64,000 nt of DNA. Source: Protonemura montana. Taxonomy: Eukaryota > Arthropoda > Insecta > Plecoptera > Nemouridae. This document shows, one piece after another, positions 22,061 through 51,137 of this stretch. The stretch is from assembly GCA_947568835.1 (NCBI GenBank), contig OX387604.1:7843860-7907859 (forward strand). Direction: 5' to 3'. The position numbers were made by a program, and so were the translations under genes. The notes below the pieces were generated by a model. That model saw only the letters and a list, made by a program, of their open reading frames with translations, searched no databases and had not been told where the DNA came from. Positions within the stretch are counted from its first letter, which is position 1; every line of letters starts with the position of its first letter.

Positions 22061-25000
22061 ACTATATCTTTAAATGCTTTGGCAAGACTTAGAAAATAAT
22101 CCAGACACAGAATTCCGCATGAAGTGAACAGGGATAAATTTATCTAGCATTTAAACCGTGATTACCTCGTCTAGAGAACCACACATACTTTTTTATTTCT
22201 GTGTTAATCTTATGTTCTTGGCTTGATTTGGCTTGACTATCCTAAGTTTGATAAGACATGCCTTGGCAGGTGCAATACAGTTCAAGCACTGACGACACAA
22301 GCAAGACAGGTATTAATCAGGTTTCCGTCAGGTTTCTCCTGGTTTTTTCAAGGTCACCGGTTGTTTCGGTGTTTGGTTTATAACTCCCGAAAACATCGTG
22401 TGTTATCTGGCTCAAAGGCAAGAAATAAATTTATCCCTCTGATAAGAATTTACAAAATGTATAAAACCATGTGGAAATGATGAGTTTAGCACAAATGCCA
22501 TCACTAACACCAAACAGTTGCTGGTCAAACAGTCACTTTCACACATGAATTCAGAGATGCATGATACACAGTAATTTTAAAATACAAATTAAGAACAGAA
22601 ATCTCGTGGCTAATTGACGAAACGATTTTGCAAAAAGAGACAGCTTTTAAAAAAACATACTAATAGTACCTTTTTTTCAATATTATTAATAAGAGTCAAC
22701 ATTATTAAAAACACTTTGAAGCTTATTTTTGTATCTTTTGGAAGAAAGATCTTTCAGCAATAATTCTATTACTTGATTGCCTTGCTTTACATTACACATT
22801 GTTTCAAATGGGCTCACGTTCTTATTTTTTTACAAAGATGAGGAATTTATTATAAAATAACTCAACATGTCTGGATAGAGAATAATAAATCTTTAAGGCC
22901 CCTGTGCTCCGTTTTATAAAACCACTCCCTCCGATCAAATTAAGATACATGATCCGTATTAATTATTCTGATTATTGCTCTGAAATCAAGTAGCTATTTA
23001 TCTGTAGTAGAAAATTGTCATTACCCAGAAATTAACTACCGAACCCCCTATACGAATCCGAGAAAGAATGTCACAAAATTGTATTAACCTCTTATCAGGG
23101 TTCATGGCTTAATACCACTTAGGGAGGTCAGAGGGATGGGCTGTTGCCCGTGGCGAATCGCAAGTAATAATATATTGCGGTTCGCACGACCTGCGGGCAG
23201 CGGGCAGCGGGCAGCGGGCAGCGGGCAGCGGGCGCAGCAACGCTCGTCATGATCGCATTGGTCAAGGGTAAGATAAGTGTCTAACACTTGCTGTAAACAC
23301 AGTGCACGGTGCACAGTGTTCCGCTATGCGGTGGGCGCGAGTGACTGACCACTTTCCAAGATAGTATCAGGTGGACAGAGAAAGCAAGAAAGTAATTTGG
23401 TTTGACCAGATACAGGGTTGGCTCGTGGATCAACAGTATCGACACTTGCACACGTGTTCCAATTTGGCACCCTTAAAATGATTGGCATCAATAGATGGCT
23501 GGTGCTCAACAATGTGCAATTACGTCAACTATTAGGTGAAGTTGCTAGGAATAGTTGGCGACAAACAGTAAGCTAGATTTGAAGCAATTAATCTAACAAA
23601 GTGAAGTATACATCTGAGATTTTCTTGAAAATATTATTACTGGAGAGTCTTAACGGCAGATAAAACACTTGTTCACAAACATGTATTGCAATTATTTTTG
23701 CACAACATCAAATCAATAATGTCTTTGTTTATCCACAAATCTAAGGAACGAGTAATAAACGTAAACGACGATATAAGGGAAGCAATGTGCTAACTTTGAT
23801 CGTTACGTTCATTTACAACTGCTAGGTAGGCTAGGATATTTATTATTACAGGTAGGTACTTGATAGGTACTTGATACGCCATGCTCGATATTGGTACAGC
23901 TCTAACGAGGGCCGAGGGTACATTGACCAATCAAATAAAACATCGACTAGGTATTGCAGATTGTCCATGTTGTCTTATTGTTCTTTCTTACGATCCCGCA
24001 GTATAAGTTCAAAATTCACATCTACCTAATATTAAGATATCGTAAATTTGATATGATTATAAATTCATTACGATATGAAATGTTCACTGAATTTTATCGA
24101 GGATATGTTTTCGACTAAGATTTTGAGTAAATTTTGTTAATAGATTATATTTAAGCTCTTAAAAAAATGTGTTGCGTAATGGAGGACCCGAATTTCGGAT
24201 GCATTTTAAATGGCTTGGGTCTAGGTATTTGTTGTTTGCTTCTAATATGCACTCTGTGCGATGTAATTTAACTTACTGACAATTACTGACAGCTGTCAGT
24301 CGAGTCTACGTCCTAATCACAGCAACATTGATTAGCCAGTTGCCGCCGCACTGGGCTCGCTTCAAGTGACTTACGTATGACTTAAATACTCAACACAATA
24401 ACACAGTACAGTCTTCGACAAAGAATTAGCACATAAAAAAATCTACCGTACGTTTTTTGTCTTCAAAATATTTGACAGCTTTTCTATACATTAATAACTA
24501 TTACTGTTGACAGATTGAGTAATTTTGAGTTCATTACGATTTGGCACATATTTTTTAATAGAGCCTGTGCAAGGGGTGGGGTCCCTACGCGGTACTCTAC
24601 TATCAGAGGGTCAAGCTAACAGATGCAGACTGATAAAAAGAGGGGAAGAAGCCTCATATAATAACGTAGGGAGATCGAATGTGTTTTCATTATTTCTGCC
24701 ATTGGATGAACAACTCATTGTTCCAAGTGAGGGCATTTTAATAAGACATTCTAATAGCACAATAGTCTGATGACAACGTTGTTTGGGGGGGAGGGGGGAG
24801 GGTGAAGAGGAAGATTTCAAATTTCAACCTTCCTCAACACTTATTTTCTCCATGATATCTGGCAAGTAGTTTGATATGGCAAAAGAGATGATCGAAAATT
24901 CACTCATGAGCAATTAGATTGATATGGAGTACAAATTGATTGATAAATGTAAGTATATAGGTATATTTATATAATGTTAGTTGAAAAAGGTTCAGGATCA

Positions 25001-25914
25001 AGAACTAATGTGTAAACTAAAACTACGGCTATTACGGATTCCGACTAGCTGAGTAAGTAATGTCGAATTCTTAGCGATATATTCAAATGGATAGTAGAGA
25101 TGATTACTGATTAGCGATTGAACGTGGATAAAAACTGTCGTCAAGTTTCAGGGAAATATCTAACCAAGTCTCGATAAATGTGTAGGTATATTATAATGAT
25201 TAGTAAAACTATTTTGTTGCTTTTTGTTAATTACTTGCACGATGGCTTCTACCCTAGCGGGACATCAAGTCTCATTCCTAAGATCCGAACCAGATCCGTG
25301 CCCCAAAATGGGGCGCGGACAAAATTAAACTGCGTGAAACAGTCCACGAGTCCAACAGCAATGACAAAACAAAAAAGTGATTGTACAACGTAGTCTTAAA
25401 AATCAGTAATCAATACAACCTAGATAATCAACCGATAACAACGATAACTAAAAGTATTAAGTATACTTTATGAAAGATTATTAGAAATTATTAAGTTAAG
25501 GTACAACAATATTATAATAAAACAAAATCACAAATCTTTGGCTTGTTCCCTTTACCATTCAACTATTTTCATTCAGTACAACATATTTGCTCTTTTTTTC
25601 AAGTAAAAATAAGCCCCTGGAAATCACAAGATTCGATTTTCTGTCCGAGCTTCTTGCATTTCATTTACACCGCTACCCTAGATGATGGTAATTCTTTTTT
25701 TATAAAATAATTGGCTATTCGCAATAGCCGTATTCCACATCCGATCCCCAACTATCTTTTGAAACGCTCGATATCGTTTGTGTGAAACTTGTTCTCTTTC
25801 TTGACCTCCCTCGTATTGCTAGAAGAGTCGAGATGAATTATCTCGAGCGGTAGCTTAAAGAACGAGATGATCCGACCTCGGCGACTCTGGCAGAGGACGT
25901 GCTGCTGCGACCGA
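22061..25914. other. Intergenic region, no gene recognised
   Basis: Apart from the GGGCAGC repeat I see only ordinary AT-rich sequence and short chance open frames. The last few hundred bases before 25915 are presumably 3' UTR of the distal PCBP isoform. Confidence 0.5.
23193..23234. repeat. GGGCAGC 7-bp tandem repeat
   Basis: About six consecutive copies of GGGCAGC, the last one merging into GGCGCAGC. Confidence 0.85.
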
Positions 25915-41318
<15,404 letters not shown>

Positions 41319-41447
41319 CTCAAGGTGGTTTTCTACTTCGAAGTGGTGAGGGTGGCGACTCAGAGGAGCTGGAGGTGCCGCCGAAAATGTTCTTCACTGG
41401 AGACTCGGGGAGGAAGGGGTGGTAGCGTGGAACTAGCTCTCTTGACT
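41319..41447 (-). other. PCBP: 5' UTR part of PCBP exon 1 with upstream acceptor
   Basis: An acceptor TTGTTTTACAG|AGTCAAG ends at 41448, so at least one more non-coding exon probably lies upstream. An in-frame stop separates this leader from the start codon. A possible 5' exon donor (GGAAAG|GTAAGG) lies near 42065 but cannot be proven. Confidence 0.55.
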
Positions 41448-44400
41448 CTGTAAAACAAGACACAGTTTTATTAGCAATACTCCTGGAAGTGCAAAATGTT
41501 TAGGTCCCATGTCTGGAAGTTCCACGTCTGAAAGCACCACGCAATTGCCTACGACACAAATTCATTTTATTCGCCAGGTCTGACTAAAGTAAGGCTACGA
41601 ATATTTTATTGAAGCTGTCAATCGAAATCTTTCTGTACAGTCCACTCCTCGAAAGTATCTTGTAAGAAACCAATCGAAAACAGCACAAAAAGTTGCAAAG
41701 GTTCCAACGACTGATTGGGATGTCTTGTGTAGCGTGATTGACGTAGATGCAAACGTTTCAGCACGTTACAGTCTTCCCACACTACAGTCTAAACTCAATA
41801 CGATGCCAGTGGATTTCCTGGTCCAGGAACCACCACTTGATAGGTTTTATCAGAACTGTCACCGGCAGGAATTGCGTTTCACCGATGTCAAACGAACTCT
41901 TCATCGGTCGCTCCGTTTTAATCCAGCCGCCGCCGCCGCCGCAGCCGATGCCGATGCCGATACACAGCACATGTGTGAAAACTTTATATAGTACGTTATT
42001 ATTGATAGGAATTCATCAAGCAAGTGTTGAGTTTGTTACTTAAAAATGTGTTTGCGGTCCTTACCTTTCCAAAGCCTAGGCGAGTTTGAAAGCAGTAAGC
42101 GAGCTGGACATAAAATCAAGCATTGAAATGTTTCTAGCAGGCCCCACCTACCTAGTCGTGCAACCTATGGGTCGCTTTCCAGCCTTCCAGCTTTCCAGCC
42201 TTCCAGCCCCCTAATCGCGTTTCCACAGCATGCAGCCTTACAAGGGAAGTTTTCATATACATTTCATAGATTCCCAATGACTGAAGCCCAACATTTATCC
42301 GAGCCTAGCGCTCTCTTTTCAATCAGCTTAGACACATGCAATGGTGAATGCGGGTCGAGCTCTCCATGCGACACAGGAAATTCCGAATGAAACCATGCAA
42401 AGTATGGTCATATTCTGGTAATATAATATGCTTCTACGACATAGGATCTAGAGCATACATGAATAAAACGAAGACATGCTCACATGTGTGGAAATCAAAA
42501 GTAATTCGTTTAAAGTTAGTGATGTAAGCTTTAAAGTAATCAAAATTGTTCCCATTGAATGCTGCACATGTGCATTGCACTGCGGTAATGCTCGTATTTG
42601 ATCTCCGTCCGTGGTTGTAGAATTGTATTAGCTTAGGGAGGAAATGAAAGGATTTTGGTTTGGGGGATGACTGGGAAGAGGCTTGGGACACGTAGAGTGG
42701 AAGCCGTGGACGAATATCGATATCCGTTGTTCGCAGAGAAAGAGACGCCGGTATAGACGCCAACCTCCGCCGCCGTCTCCGCCATCACCGCCGCTGATTC
42801 ATCCGATGCTGGGACACAGGCACAACTATCCGTTCCACCGTTGAAAAACCAAAAACCTGAAAGACACTTGCCTTATGTCAGCTTCTAATTTGAAATCTTG
42901 GAGTAGCATTACTTTTATGAAAAGATGCATAAGAATGGAAACATGAATGAAAGTGATGTGAATCTATAAATAGATTTGAATATGAACATAAGCAAGGGAT
43001 TGAATTTGAAATTGGAATCGAAAGGTGTGATATAAACCTAGAATCTTCGATCTTGCTTTGAATGGTACGAGATTCTATCATCGTACACCGTCTGGAAAGT
43101 GGAGATGGTGCTCGATTGAGGATCAAGAAGGTAGGGGGATATTTTTTAAGGCTCGGCAACGGTATTAGGTGGATCTTCGAATGATACATTTTTCGTAAGT
43201 TTCTCGTGTAAAGTGTCACTAGATTGGCGGGCTTTTACTTCATACTCCCAGGGTCAGTGAAATCCCTATGTACTGGTATAGGTCGCCCTCTTGCAGCCAT
43301 TGTTTAATAATGAATGTAAAATATCGAGCCAGTGAAGTGGCTTCGTTTCAGTTTGCTAGAGTACCGAGACTTCTTGTTTGGAGATACTTGCTGAGCTATG
43401 CCATTTATAAGTACCACCAAAGGGGATGAAACGTGCTGACCCAGCAAATTATTACACAAGCCTTAAAGGTATCTTCCCATAGCAAAAGACGGCTGTTCTA
43501 GACATCTAGACAGTTAAAAATTAATAGTGATATGTGAGTTTCACATTAATTAGTTGAGTTTAGTTTTGAGTGTGTTTATATCAAAAACATAACATTACAA
43601 AACAAGGCTAGAAATGAAGAAAATAGCTAGTGTGTGGGAAACGTATGCATGGTTACCAAGATTTTTTAGACACATTCCACATATTTAACTTAACATAAAA
43701 CATATTTCAGTATTAGTTCGTAAATTTCGAAAAATGTGCGCGTGTTTAACAGTTTTATGAACTCTCTTTTAAGCAATCGACATTTTAAGGATTAATCTTT
43801 GCAATTTGAAAATTTAGACAAGGTTAGTTTTGCTTGTTCTCAATCTCCACCCCCCCCCCCCCCCCCCCCCCCCTAACCAATAATGCCATATTGCAAGTAG
43901 GTCGTAAATGCAACATTGAATCCACGCTTCATTGAAATACGCTCACACATTGAGCAATATCACAAGACAATTGCAATATAACAATAATGTATAATATCAA
44001 TAACATCAAAGTCAATTCCACCATATGCGCTTCAAAAAGGTAAAATCGCCGCCCTTACATGTCCGCCTGACTTGTTTCCACACAATACCCTACCCTAAAT
44101 AATAAAATATAAAACTGACTATCGGCTGACTACGAGGAACAGTGGAAGAAGCAAACGGGGGAACTCTAGGGGCGGCGTCCTAACACAGATGAGTGGCGGC
44201 GGCGGTAGCGGGGGCGGAGGTGGTGATTCCGCCTGCTCGGCTACATGGGGGTGGAAGCTGGTGAGGTAGCGGTGAGAGTGGGGGCCTTAGGTAGACAGGT
44301 ATAGGCACTTTCGTTCCTAAAAGAGACGTAATAACGTGTCGCTCGTAGCTGTAACCACTCAGCAGTCAGAAGTCAACAGGCAGCAGTGGTACTGCATGTT

Positions 44401-46250
44401 GCAAAAGGTTACTGACACGACTAGGATTAGAGGGTCCATGCCATGGCTATGGTCGAGTGGGGATGTCACCTAGGTCTCTGCCTACTTTTCCCTCGACAAT
44501 ATTTTCCCATCATCCCTGAATATGTAGCGTGCTTCAAGCCTAACATAACCTAACATGCATCGAAAAATTAGCAACACTAATTGCATGCCTAAGTGAGCGC
44601 TCACTTCGTATGAACGTATACTGAGCGCGATGAAATAAAATTAGATTAGAGTCAACTTAATGGCATACGGAATCATCTCGGCGAGAAGATATGTAAAATG
44701 ATATAATTTGAAAATGTCAGAGAAGAGATACACTTTAAAATGTTCGTGAGCACTAAAATGTTGGTTTTGCAGCAAATAAGAATTGCAGAGTTTTGAGGTG
44801 TACGTTCATGTACCAACGACCTAAAAATCAATGTAATCATGCTTAAATGTTAATTTATACACTAAACGGTGAAGGTACAGTGTAGATTCTGTTTTCATTT
44901 AACCGGATCGAGAATCAAAGACTATCGAAGTACGTAAATGTACATATGTTTGCCTGAAAGGATGCATTGCATTGGCGTGGATCCAAAACGTTTGCAACTA
45001 CGACGTTTGGATATAAGCTTGACGTTTTAGTACGTGCTGCAGAACTAGAAACAACATCAAGGTACTAATTGCTACTGTTTTATCTTGATGCTAATTCATA
45101 TGAGTCCATATGGGTCCCAGCAGCCGCATAGCGCAGTTCAAGAAATGATAATGATCAAGATGAAGTTACTGCCAAATGATCGGTATTCGGTATTCGGTAG
45201 ACCGGGAGCCGGCTCCGCTTGTTCCAAGTCGGTCCATGAATTGTGAGGCGACGATGCGCAGATCGAAAGGAAATGCCAAGCGAAGCACGTCTAGCAATAA
45301 GAAAACTAATCGGTGTCTAAGTCGCGGACCTTTGTGATCGAACGAAGGGAAGATAGAATGATATTTCGATGGAATTAATTCTTTATACTTTAACGTTGCT
45401 GAATTATCAACGAGTGTGGAAGCAATTTGGTTTCAAATCTCTCTAGAGGGCATGAATTTCACAAACATATATTCGATTACCAGTTCGAGGGCCGCTGACG
45501 GATCGAGCCATGGGTTTTTAAGTTGAATGGGCTTAAAGTTCTGAGCAAATCAATGTGCTACCCTCCCAAAGTGAAAGGATTTGGATTTTTGCAAAGGTTT
45601 TTTTTTCAAGCAATGAAACTATGTTACAGTACCTGAAATAGTATAAGGATGTACGTGATACATTTAAGGATACAATCTCGCTTTGTCGTTCACAGACAGA
45701 CATTATTTAATAAAACTTTGCCCGCGGCGCTGAAAAAAAGGCACAAAGACAAGAAAATTTTACACTTAGAGTCTGTCCTTTTCGGTGGAGAATTATGAGG
45801 TACGAGACTTGAGAGGCTACCTTTTCTTTCAAAGACAATTCTCAACAACTCTCGAACCTTTTAAAGCGGATTGAAACGGACAACCTTAGCAACTTCAGCA
45901 GCTACATTTTGCTAGCGCAGTCTTTATCGATAGTGAATCCATGCCACATAAATGACCATATGCGAGGAACACCCACCGGAATTGTTTTAATGACTTGTTT
46001 TTGGTTTTAAGTTCGTAAAGGAAGCATAGATCTGAAACGATCCAGCAGCGACTTGATGGTAGTGGAGCTATCGCAGCATTTGTAAGTGAAAATGTTGTGG
46101 AAAACCACGAACCCCATTCTACTGAATTGCACATGAGACCTGAAAAGGAGTTATAGTTGCACCCTGGTTATGTTTCTACTTGGCAGAATAGGGTATCATA
46201 TTCAGGCAGCCTAGAGGAGTAATCATATTGCAGCATTGTTACTCAGTTCT
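41448..46250. other. Gene-poor region upstream of PCBP
   Basis: Probable home of PCBP 5' non-coding exons and promoter. GC-richer patches with CGG/CCG repeats lie at 41930-41970, 42765-42795 and 44185-44240. Short TTCCAGCC repeats lie at 42178-42210. No coding gene recognised. Confidence 0.4.
43850..43873. repeat. poly(C) tract, 24 nt
   Basis: Uninterrupted C run upstream of the PCBP gene. Confidence 0.9.
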
Positions 46251-46276
46251 GGGTCATTTCCATATCAAATCAATAC

Positions 46277-46303
46277 AAAAAAAAAAAAAAAAAAAAAAAA
46301 AAA
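46277..46303. repeat. poly(A) run, 27 nt
   Basis: Homopolymer directly inside the left terminal repeat of the foldback element. Confidence 0.9.
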
Positions 46304-47059
46304 CCATATGTAATTCTAAGAATCTGTGGGCAAGTAAATAAAGTGTGCCCAGGACAGAAAAAACCCTTTTTTTTATCTCGCACCGTTCATGCGCAGTAAC
46401 CGTTCGAACTTTAGCACTTTTGGGTGCACTTTTGCACATTCCTCAACTTTTGGGCTTATAGCTAACGACCAGTTAAAGATAACAAAAAATTAAAAACACT
46501 ATTGGAAAGCTGAGAAAATTCCAGACAAGTAAGGAAAATAAAATGCATACAAATTAAAAAACTACCCTTAATGTGCAATCAAAGCATTGCCCAAATTTTT
46601 ATTTTCACGAGAATGTACCTGGAAGTTACCAAAGAACCGATTAAGCTTCTCTGAAAGTTTCGTGGTGGGATTCGCACCCGTGTTTAAGATAAAATTTATT
46701 TTATCTCAGTTACGTAGGATTTGCATGCAAATCAGCTTAGCTCATATTGTTTTCTCCTGATTGGTCCGATTTTCAGGGGTTGCTCATGCTTTAAATTAAA
46801 AAAATATAACTCTGAATTGTGCCTTTTAGTTTATTTAAGGGTCTTCAGAAAGTTTTGGGTCGGAATTCACAAAAGTTTTTAAGATCAAAAATATTTCATC
46901 TAGGTTGATCTAAGCGCCCGTTGCGTGCGCCGGTAAGATCGAACAGTAACGCAGAAAACAATGTATCTCGTAAAATTTTGCGAACCCCACCTTAAAACTT
47001 TTTTGAGAGCTTCATATAACTACAAGACACAATTCTAAAATATATTTCTTGAATTATAA

Positions 47060-47700
47060 GTATGGGCAACTACTGAAAATTGAAACGGAGATGGAGATAA
47101 CAATAAATGATCAGCAAAACGTACCTAATCGAGATAAAAGATTTTTTATCCTAACAACTGGAGTGAATCTTGATGTGAAATTTGCTGGAAAGCTTTCTTG
47201 AACTACAAGACCTAATTTAAAAATATAGTTTAAGAGTGTTAGTAATGGGCAATGCCTCAAAACAGGACCGATTGGGAGATAACAATATGTGATATTCTTA
47301 CTTCAATGCAAAATGTCGAAATCGAGATAAAAGAAAGATGTTTCATCTTGAAACATGGCTTGAATCCTGACGTGAAAATTTTTGCATATAGCTTCCAGGC
47401 AGAACTAAGACATGTTTTTTATTTGTAAGTATGGGCTACCACTGAAAATTGGGCCGATAGGGAGTAAACAACATGTAATATTCTGATTTGCTTCCATAAA
47501 CTTACGTAATGGAGAGAAAAGATTGTTTTTTAAACCAAAAATAGTGTAAGCCCCAACGTAAAACGCACGTAACTACTAAATAAATTTCTGAAATAAAGCT
47601 TTTGGTTTTTAAGATAAAGCAACCCCGAAAAATTGGACCTATCGGGTTATAACAATATATTATATGCTGATATATTGCATGCTTAAAATTAAAAAATATA
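47060..47700. repeat. Direct repeats of about 185 bp inside the foldback element
   Basis: The motif GGAGATAACAATATGTGATA and its variants occur at about 47093, 47276, 47462 and 47646 on plus (183-186 bp apart), with inverted copies near 46746 and 47824. Each unit also carries a CGAGATAAAAGA-type segment and a GGGC-ATGCC-type segment. Confidence 0.75.
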
Positions 47701-48712
47701 TGTTTCAAAATAGTGTCGAGTAGTTTTTTAAGCTCTCAAGAAATGTTTACGTCGGAATTCAAGGCATTTGTTGAGATAAAACATCTTTTATCTCGATTTC
47801 GCCATTTTCCATTGAAGTCAGAATATCACATATTGTTATCTCCCAATAGGTCGTGATTTGAGGCATTGCCCATGACTAACACTCTTAACTTATATTTTGA
47901 AATTATGTCTTGTAGTTCAATAATAATTAAAGAATTAAAATAATTAAAAAATATATAATAATAATAATAAATAAAATAATTTTGATCTTAAACACTGGTG
48001 CGAATCCCACCACGAAACTTTCAGAGAAGCTTAATCGGTTCTTTGGTAACTTCCAGGTAAATTTTCGTGAAAATAAAAATATATGCAATGACTTTGATTG
48101 TACATTAAGGGTTGTTTTTTAATTTGTAAGCATTATGTTTCACTTACTTATCTGGAATTTTCTCAGATTTCAAACGGTGTTTTTAATTTTTTGTTATCTT
48201 TAACGAGTCGTTAGCTATAAGCCCAAAAGTTAAGGAATGCGCAAAAGTGCACCCAAAAGTGCTAACGTACGACCGGCTACTGCGTATGAACAGTGCGAGA
48301 TCAAAAAAGGGTTCGTTCTGTCCTAGACATCCTTCATGCGCAAAAATACTTTGTTTTTAATAAAAAATAGTTGGGTTGTATGCTGTGTTGATTTGACGTG
48401 GAATGACTCTTCTACAGCACGTTCAGTTCTAAACGCAGGAGATTTGTCGAGTTGAAAGCTTATTTAACCGCAGAATTAAGCTGCATGCTTTAGAGCCAAA
48501 CGAATGCATGTATAGGTATAAGTCAACGTTATAATTCGATAACAATGTTTGTGGTAAGACTTATTCTTCGATTTGTGATTGAAACTGTGGAGATGACAAT
48601 TCGACAGCTCGCCTGTAAAGCCGATCAGTGAATCGTACTAATTAAATGTTTATTCGCTTGCGCGCGTAAGTTGACAGAAATCAGTTTTTAATCTGTATAC
48701 GATTTTACTTTA

Positions 48713-48779
48713 GTACGTTGGTATACATGTGTACGTCGGTATGTTGGTATGTTGGTACGTTGGTACGTTCGTACATTGG
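48713..48779. repeat. GTTGGTAC-type 8-bp tandem repeat
   Basis: About eight imperfect copies of GTTGGTAC/GTTGGTAT next to the tail of SINE copy C. Confidence 0.8.
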
Positions 48780-49105
48780 TTGATTGATTGATTGATTAGA
48801 GGGGTTTAACGACGCAATGTTTTGACAACTGGCTCTGTGGCACTGATCTAATGGTGTCGGTGAACGAGTGGGTGATGATGATGATGATGATGCGCCTAAA
48901 TTAGTCTAGAAGGGAGTAGGGGAAACCCGGTCCCGGCTCGTAGCCTACTCCTGTCGCAGAGCACCAAGGGGACCACCGGCTTAAAGTCCCTTTTCTAGGA
49001 CGGTACAACTCGAACAACAGGGTTCCTCCACAAATCCATGCTGTCGAGAAATTGATAAGCAAGGCGAATGATGTTGTTATACTAACTTCCATCCTTCCAA
49101 CCTCT
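48776..49105 (-). mobile_element. 5S-type SINE copy C, 5'-truncated, minus orientation
   Basis: Read on minus it has GGATTTGTGGAGGAACCC, a CCGGGTTTCCCC block, a (CAT)n stretch, a GTGCCACAGAGCC block and the AACATTGCGTCGTTAAACCC tail ending in (TCAA)n. The 5S head seen in copies A and B is missing. Confidence 0.82.
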
Positions 49106-51121
49106 TTGAAAGTTTGTACGTTTGCACGTTCCTACCAATATCCAGATCTCCTCATCAGAGCTAAAGCTGATCTCATCCGTAGAGCACGACATGGAATAAA
49201 ATCGTGGCGATTCATGTGGCCTGGCACAAAAGCTTTGAAGGGTTGCCTCATTTAGTCGAGACTACGAGAGTTGAGCGTTGTGTGTACCCGCAGATTCTAT
49301 CAGCAGAGATGGGACGCGACTACCTACAATAAAATCTTATTTATAACTTGTCGTCCTTTGTCTTGAATAAATTGTCACAAAAAACGCTAAAGAAAAATGT
49401 CGTAGAAAAAACAAATGGAAAATTCCTTCGAATGAAGTTAAAAGTCTAGTGCAAGTTGTTTGATTAGAAGATAATTAATAAATACTTTCGCTGTCACAAT
49501 TGTATTAATATGATCGTAAAAGCAACACTTGTCTGTAAATAGCTATTTACAGTTGCAAGCGTAAAATAGCCCGACAGTGACAAGGTCCCAGAAGAGACAG
49601 TGATCTGGAATAGTACAACATTTCGAAACGAAAGTTGCAACGGTTTGTTCGCGATACTTATTCGCGACATGTCCCATTCTTTCTGTAGCGTATTTGCGAC
49701 TATGTGGAGTCGCGGTCACTGGATTAGACATATGCTCTCGATGGAAATAGAATGATAATGTCGGCCAATAAAATTAACATTTGGGTTGGCAAGGTGAGCT
49801 AAGATAGACGGTTGGGATATGCGACAATCTTCAAAGAAATAATGATTTGTACTTTAACAAATGTGCTTTCGTACGAGTCACCTTTTTGTTATTTGTTCTC
49901 AAATATCAAATCTTTTCATCTTGCGTAGCAACTCTGCTATTGTTTGCAGACGGAAGGCAATTAGGACCGAAGAGATCACTGTTCAAGAAAAATGCTCCTC
50001 TTTTATTAGGAATACTAATTGGTGTATGGCCCCTGGTTGATGAAGGCTTCTCACATCTACTTCATCTCAATCCTGAGCGAAAACGAAGCAAAATGTGATC
50101 ACTTGAAGCATACACAGAGTTCGTCACTCGCAATCGTATTTCATTTGCAACATATTTTGCACAAGTCAATGGCATCTGCTTTAAAGCGTGCACTTTTCAC
50201 TACGTGTTTACTCGAAGTTCAAGCGAATCTTTGGCAACCGCAGTGTGCCGGGTACCGGGTACTGGCACCGGTATGCCAGTGGAGCCCGCACACCGTCAAA
50301 CATGTTACGAGACTGGCAATTTTGACAGCTTACGCCGAATTAAGGGGCCCACGTTCTCGTACTAATGCACCATATACCTAAAACTATTTAAAATAACCGA
50401 TTTAGTTTTCCTTGGATTTTTCCCAACTTTTAAATAAACATACCGATCGATTTGTTGAACATTTACATTAAATAAGCTGGTGACAGAATCGTAAGATTCT
50501 GCAAGCGTCGGGTGTCATGTTGTTGTTTGCTTGTAAATTAACAAGATTTATTTTTTAATATCACGTTGTGAAGAAACTTAATGCCATTCACAACAGTTTT
50601 CTTGCTAAGTTAATGCAATTTCTATGTGGCAGTTGCAGCTTCCTTCCCTTATTTACTTTTATTCTTGCATGCTTGTTATTCTTAAACACGAAGTGCCGGT
50701 GTTACACGACGGAATGTTATTACATTTGTAAGCTTTCTGCAGAATTTGTGTAAAGCATATTGATTAGGCTAAGCGTGGAGCATGGGGTCTATGAGATCGT
50801 CTCTAAGACGAGGCGGGATGAGACTGGTGGTCGAGCACGTGGACCTATGATACCTTCGTCTAAGAGATCATGCTCACAGCCGCCGGCAAGTCCCAATTCC
50901 TAATTTGCAAGTCGATGGAACAAAAGGGAGGCTCCCGGCATTATTCATGCGTCCCTTTGTCAATTAAATATTTCACTGGTTAACAATAAGAGCACGAATC
51001 AATTTTACAACCTCGTCGATTGCATGTCGACACTAAAATGACTTTCTGACTTCAGAACGTAAATCGCTATGAAATCGTTAAGAAATCGCAAACAACTTAT
51101 AAAAAAAACTTTAAAGTTACA

Positions 51122-51137
51122 GGGGGGGGGGGGGGGG
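51122..51137. repeat. poly(G) tract, 16 nt
   Basis: Uninterrupted G run in the intergenic region. Confidence 0.9.

Larger units (their letters stand above)
46251..48409. mobile_element. Non-autonomous foldback element (2159 bp)
   Basis: Left end GGGTCATTTCCATATCAAAT; the right end in reverse complement reads GAGTCATTCCACGTCAAAT. The flanks carry the 4-bp direct repeat TTCT (46247-46250, 48410-48413). The outer arms (about 46251-46720 and 47985-48409) are imperfect inverted repeats, for example around the GGCTTATAGCTAACGA segment. There is no coding frame. The ends match those of the palindromic element at 36449-39653, so both probably use the same transposase. Confidence 0.87.

Noticed and set aside
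42878..43219. 113-codon minus-strand frame upstream of PCBP
   Set aside because: No domain and no splice logic linking it to PCBP; likely chance.
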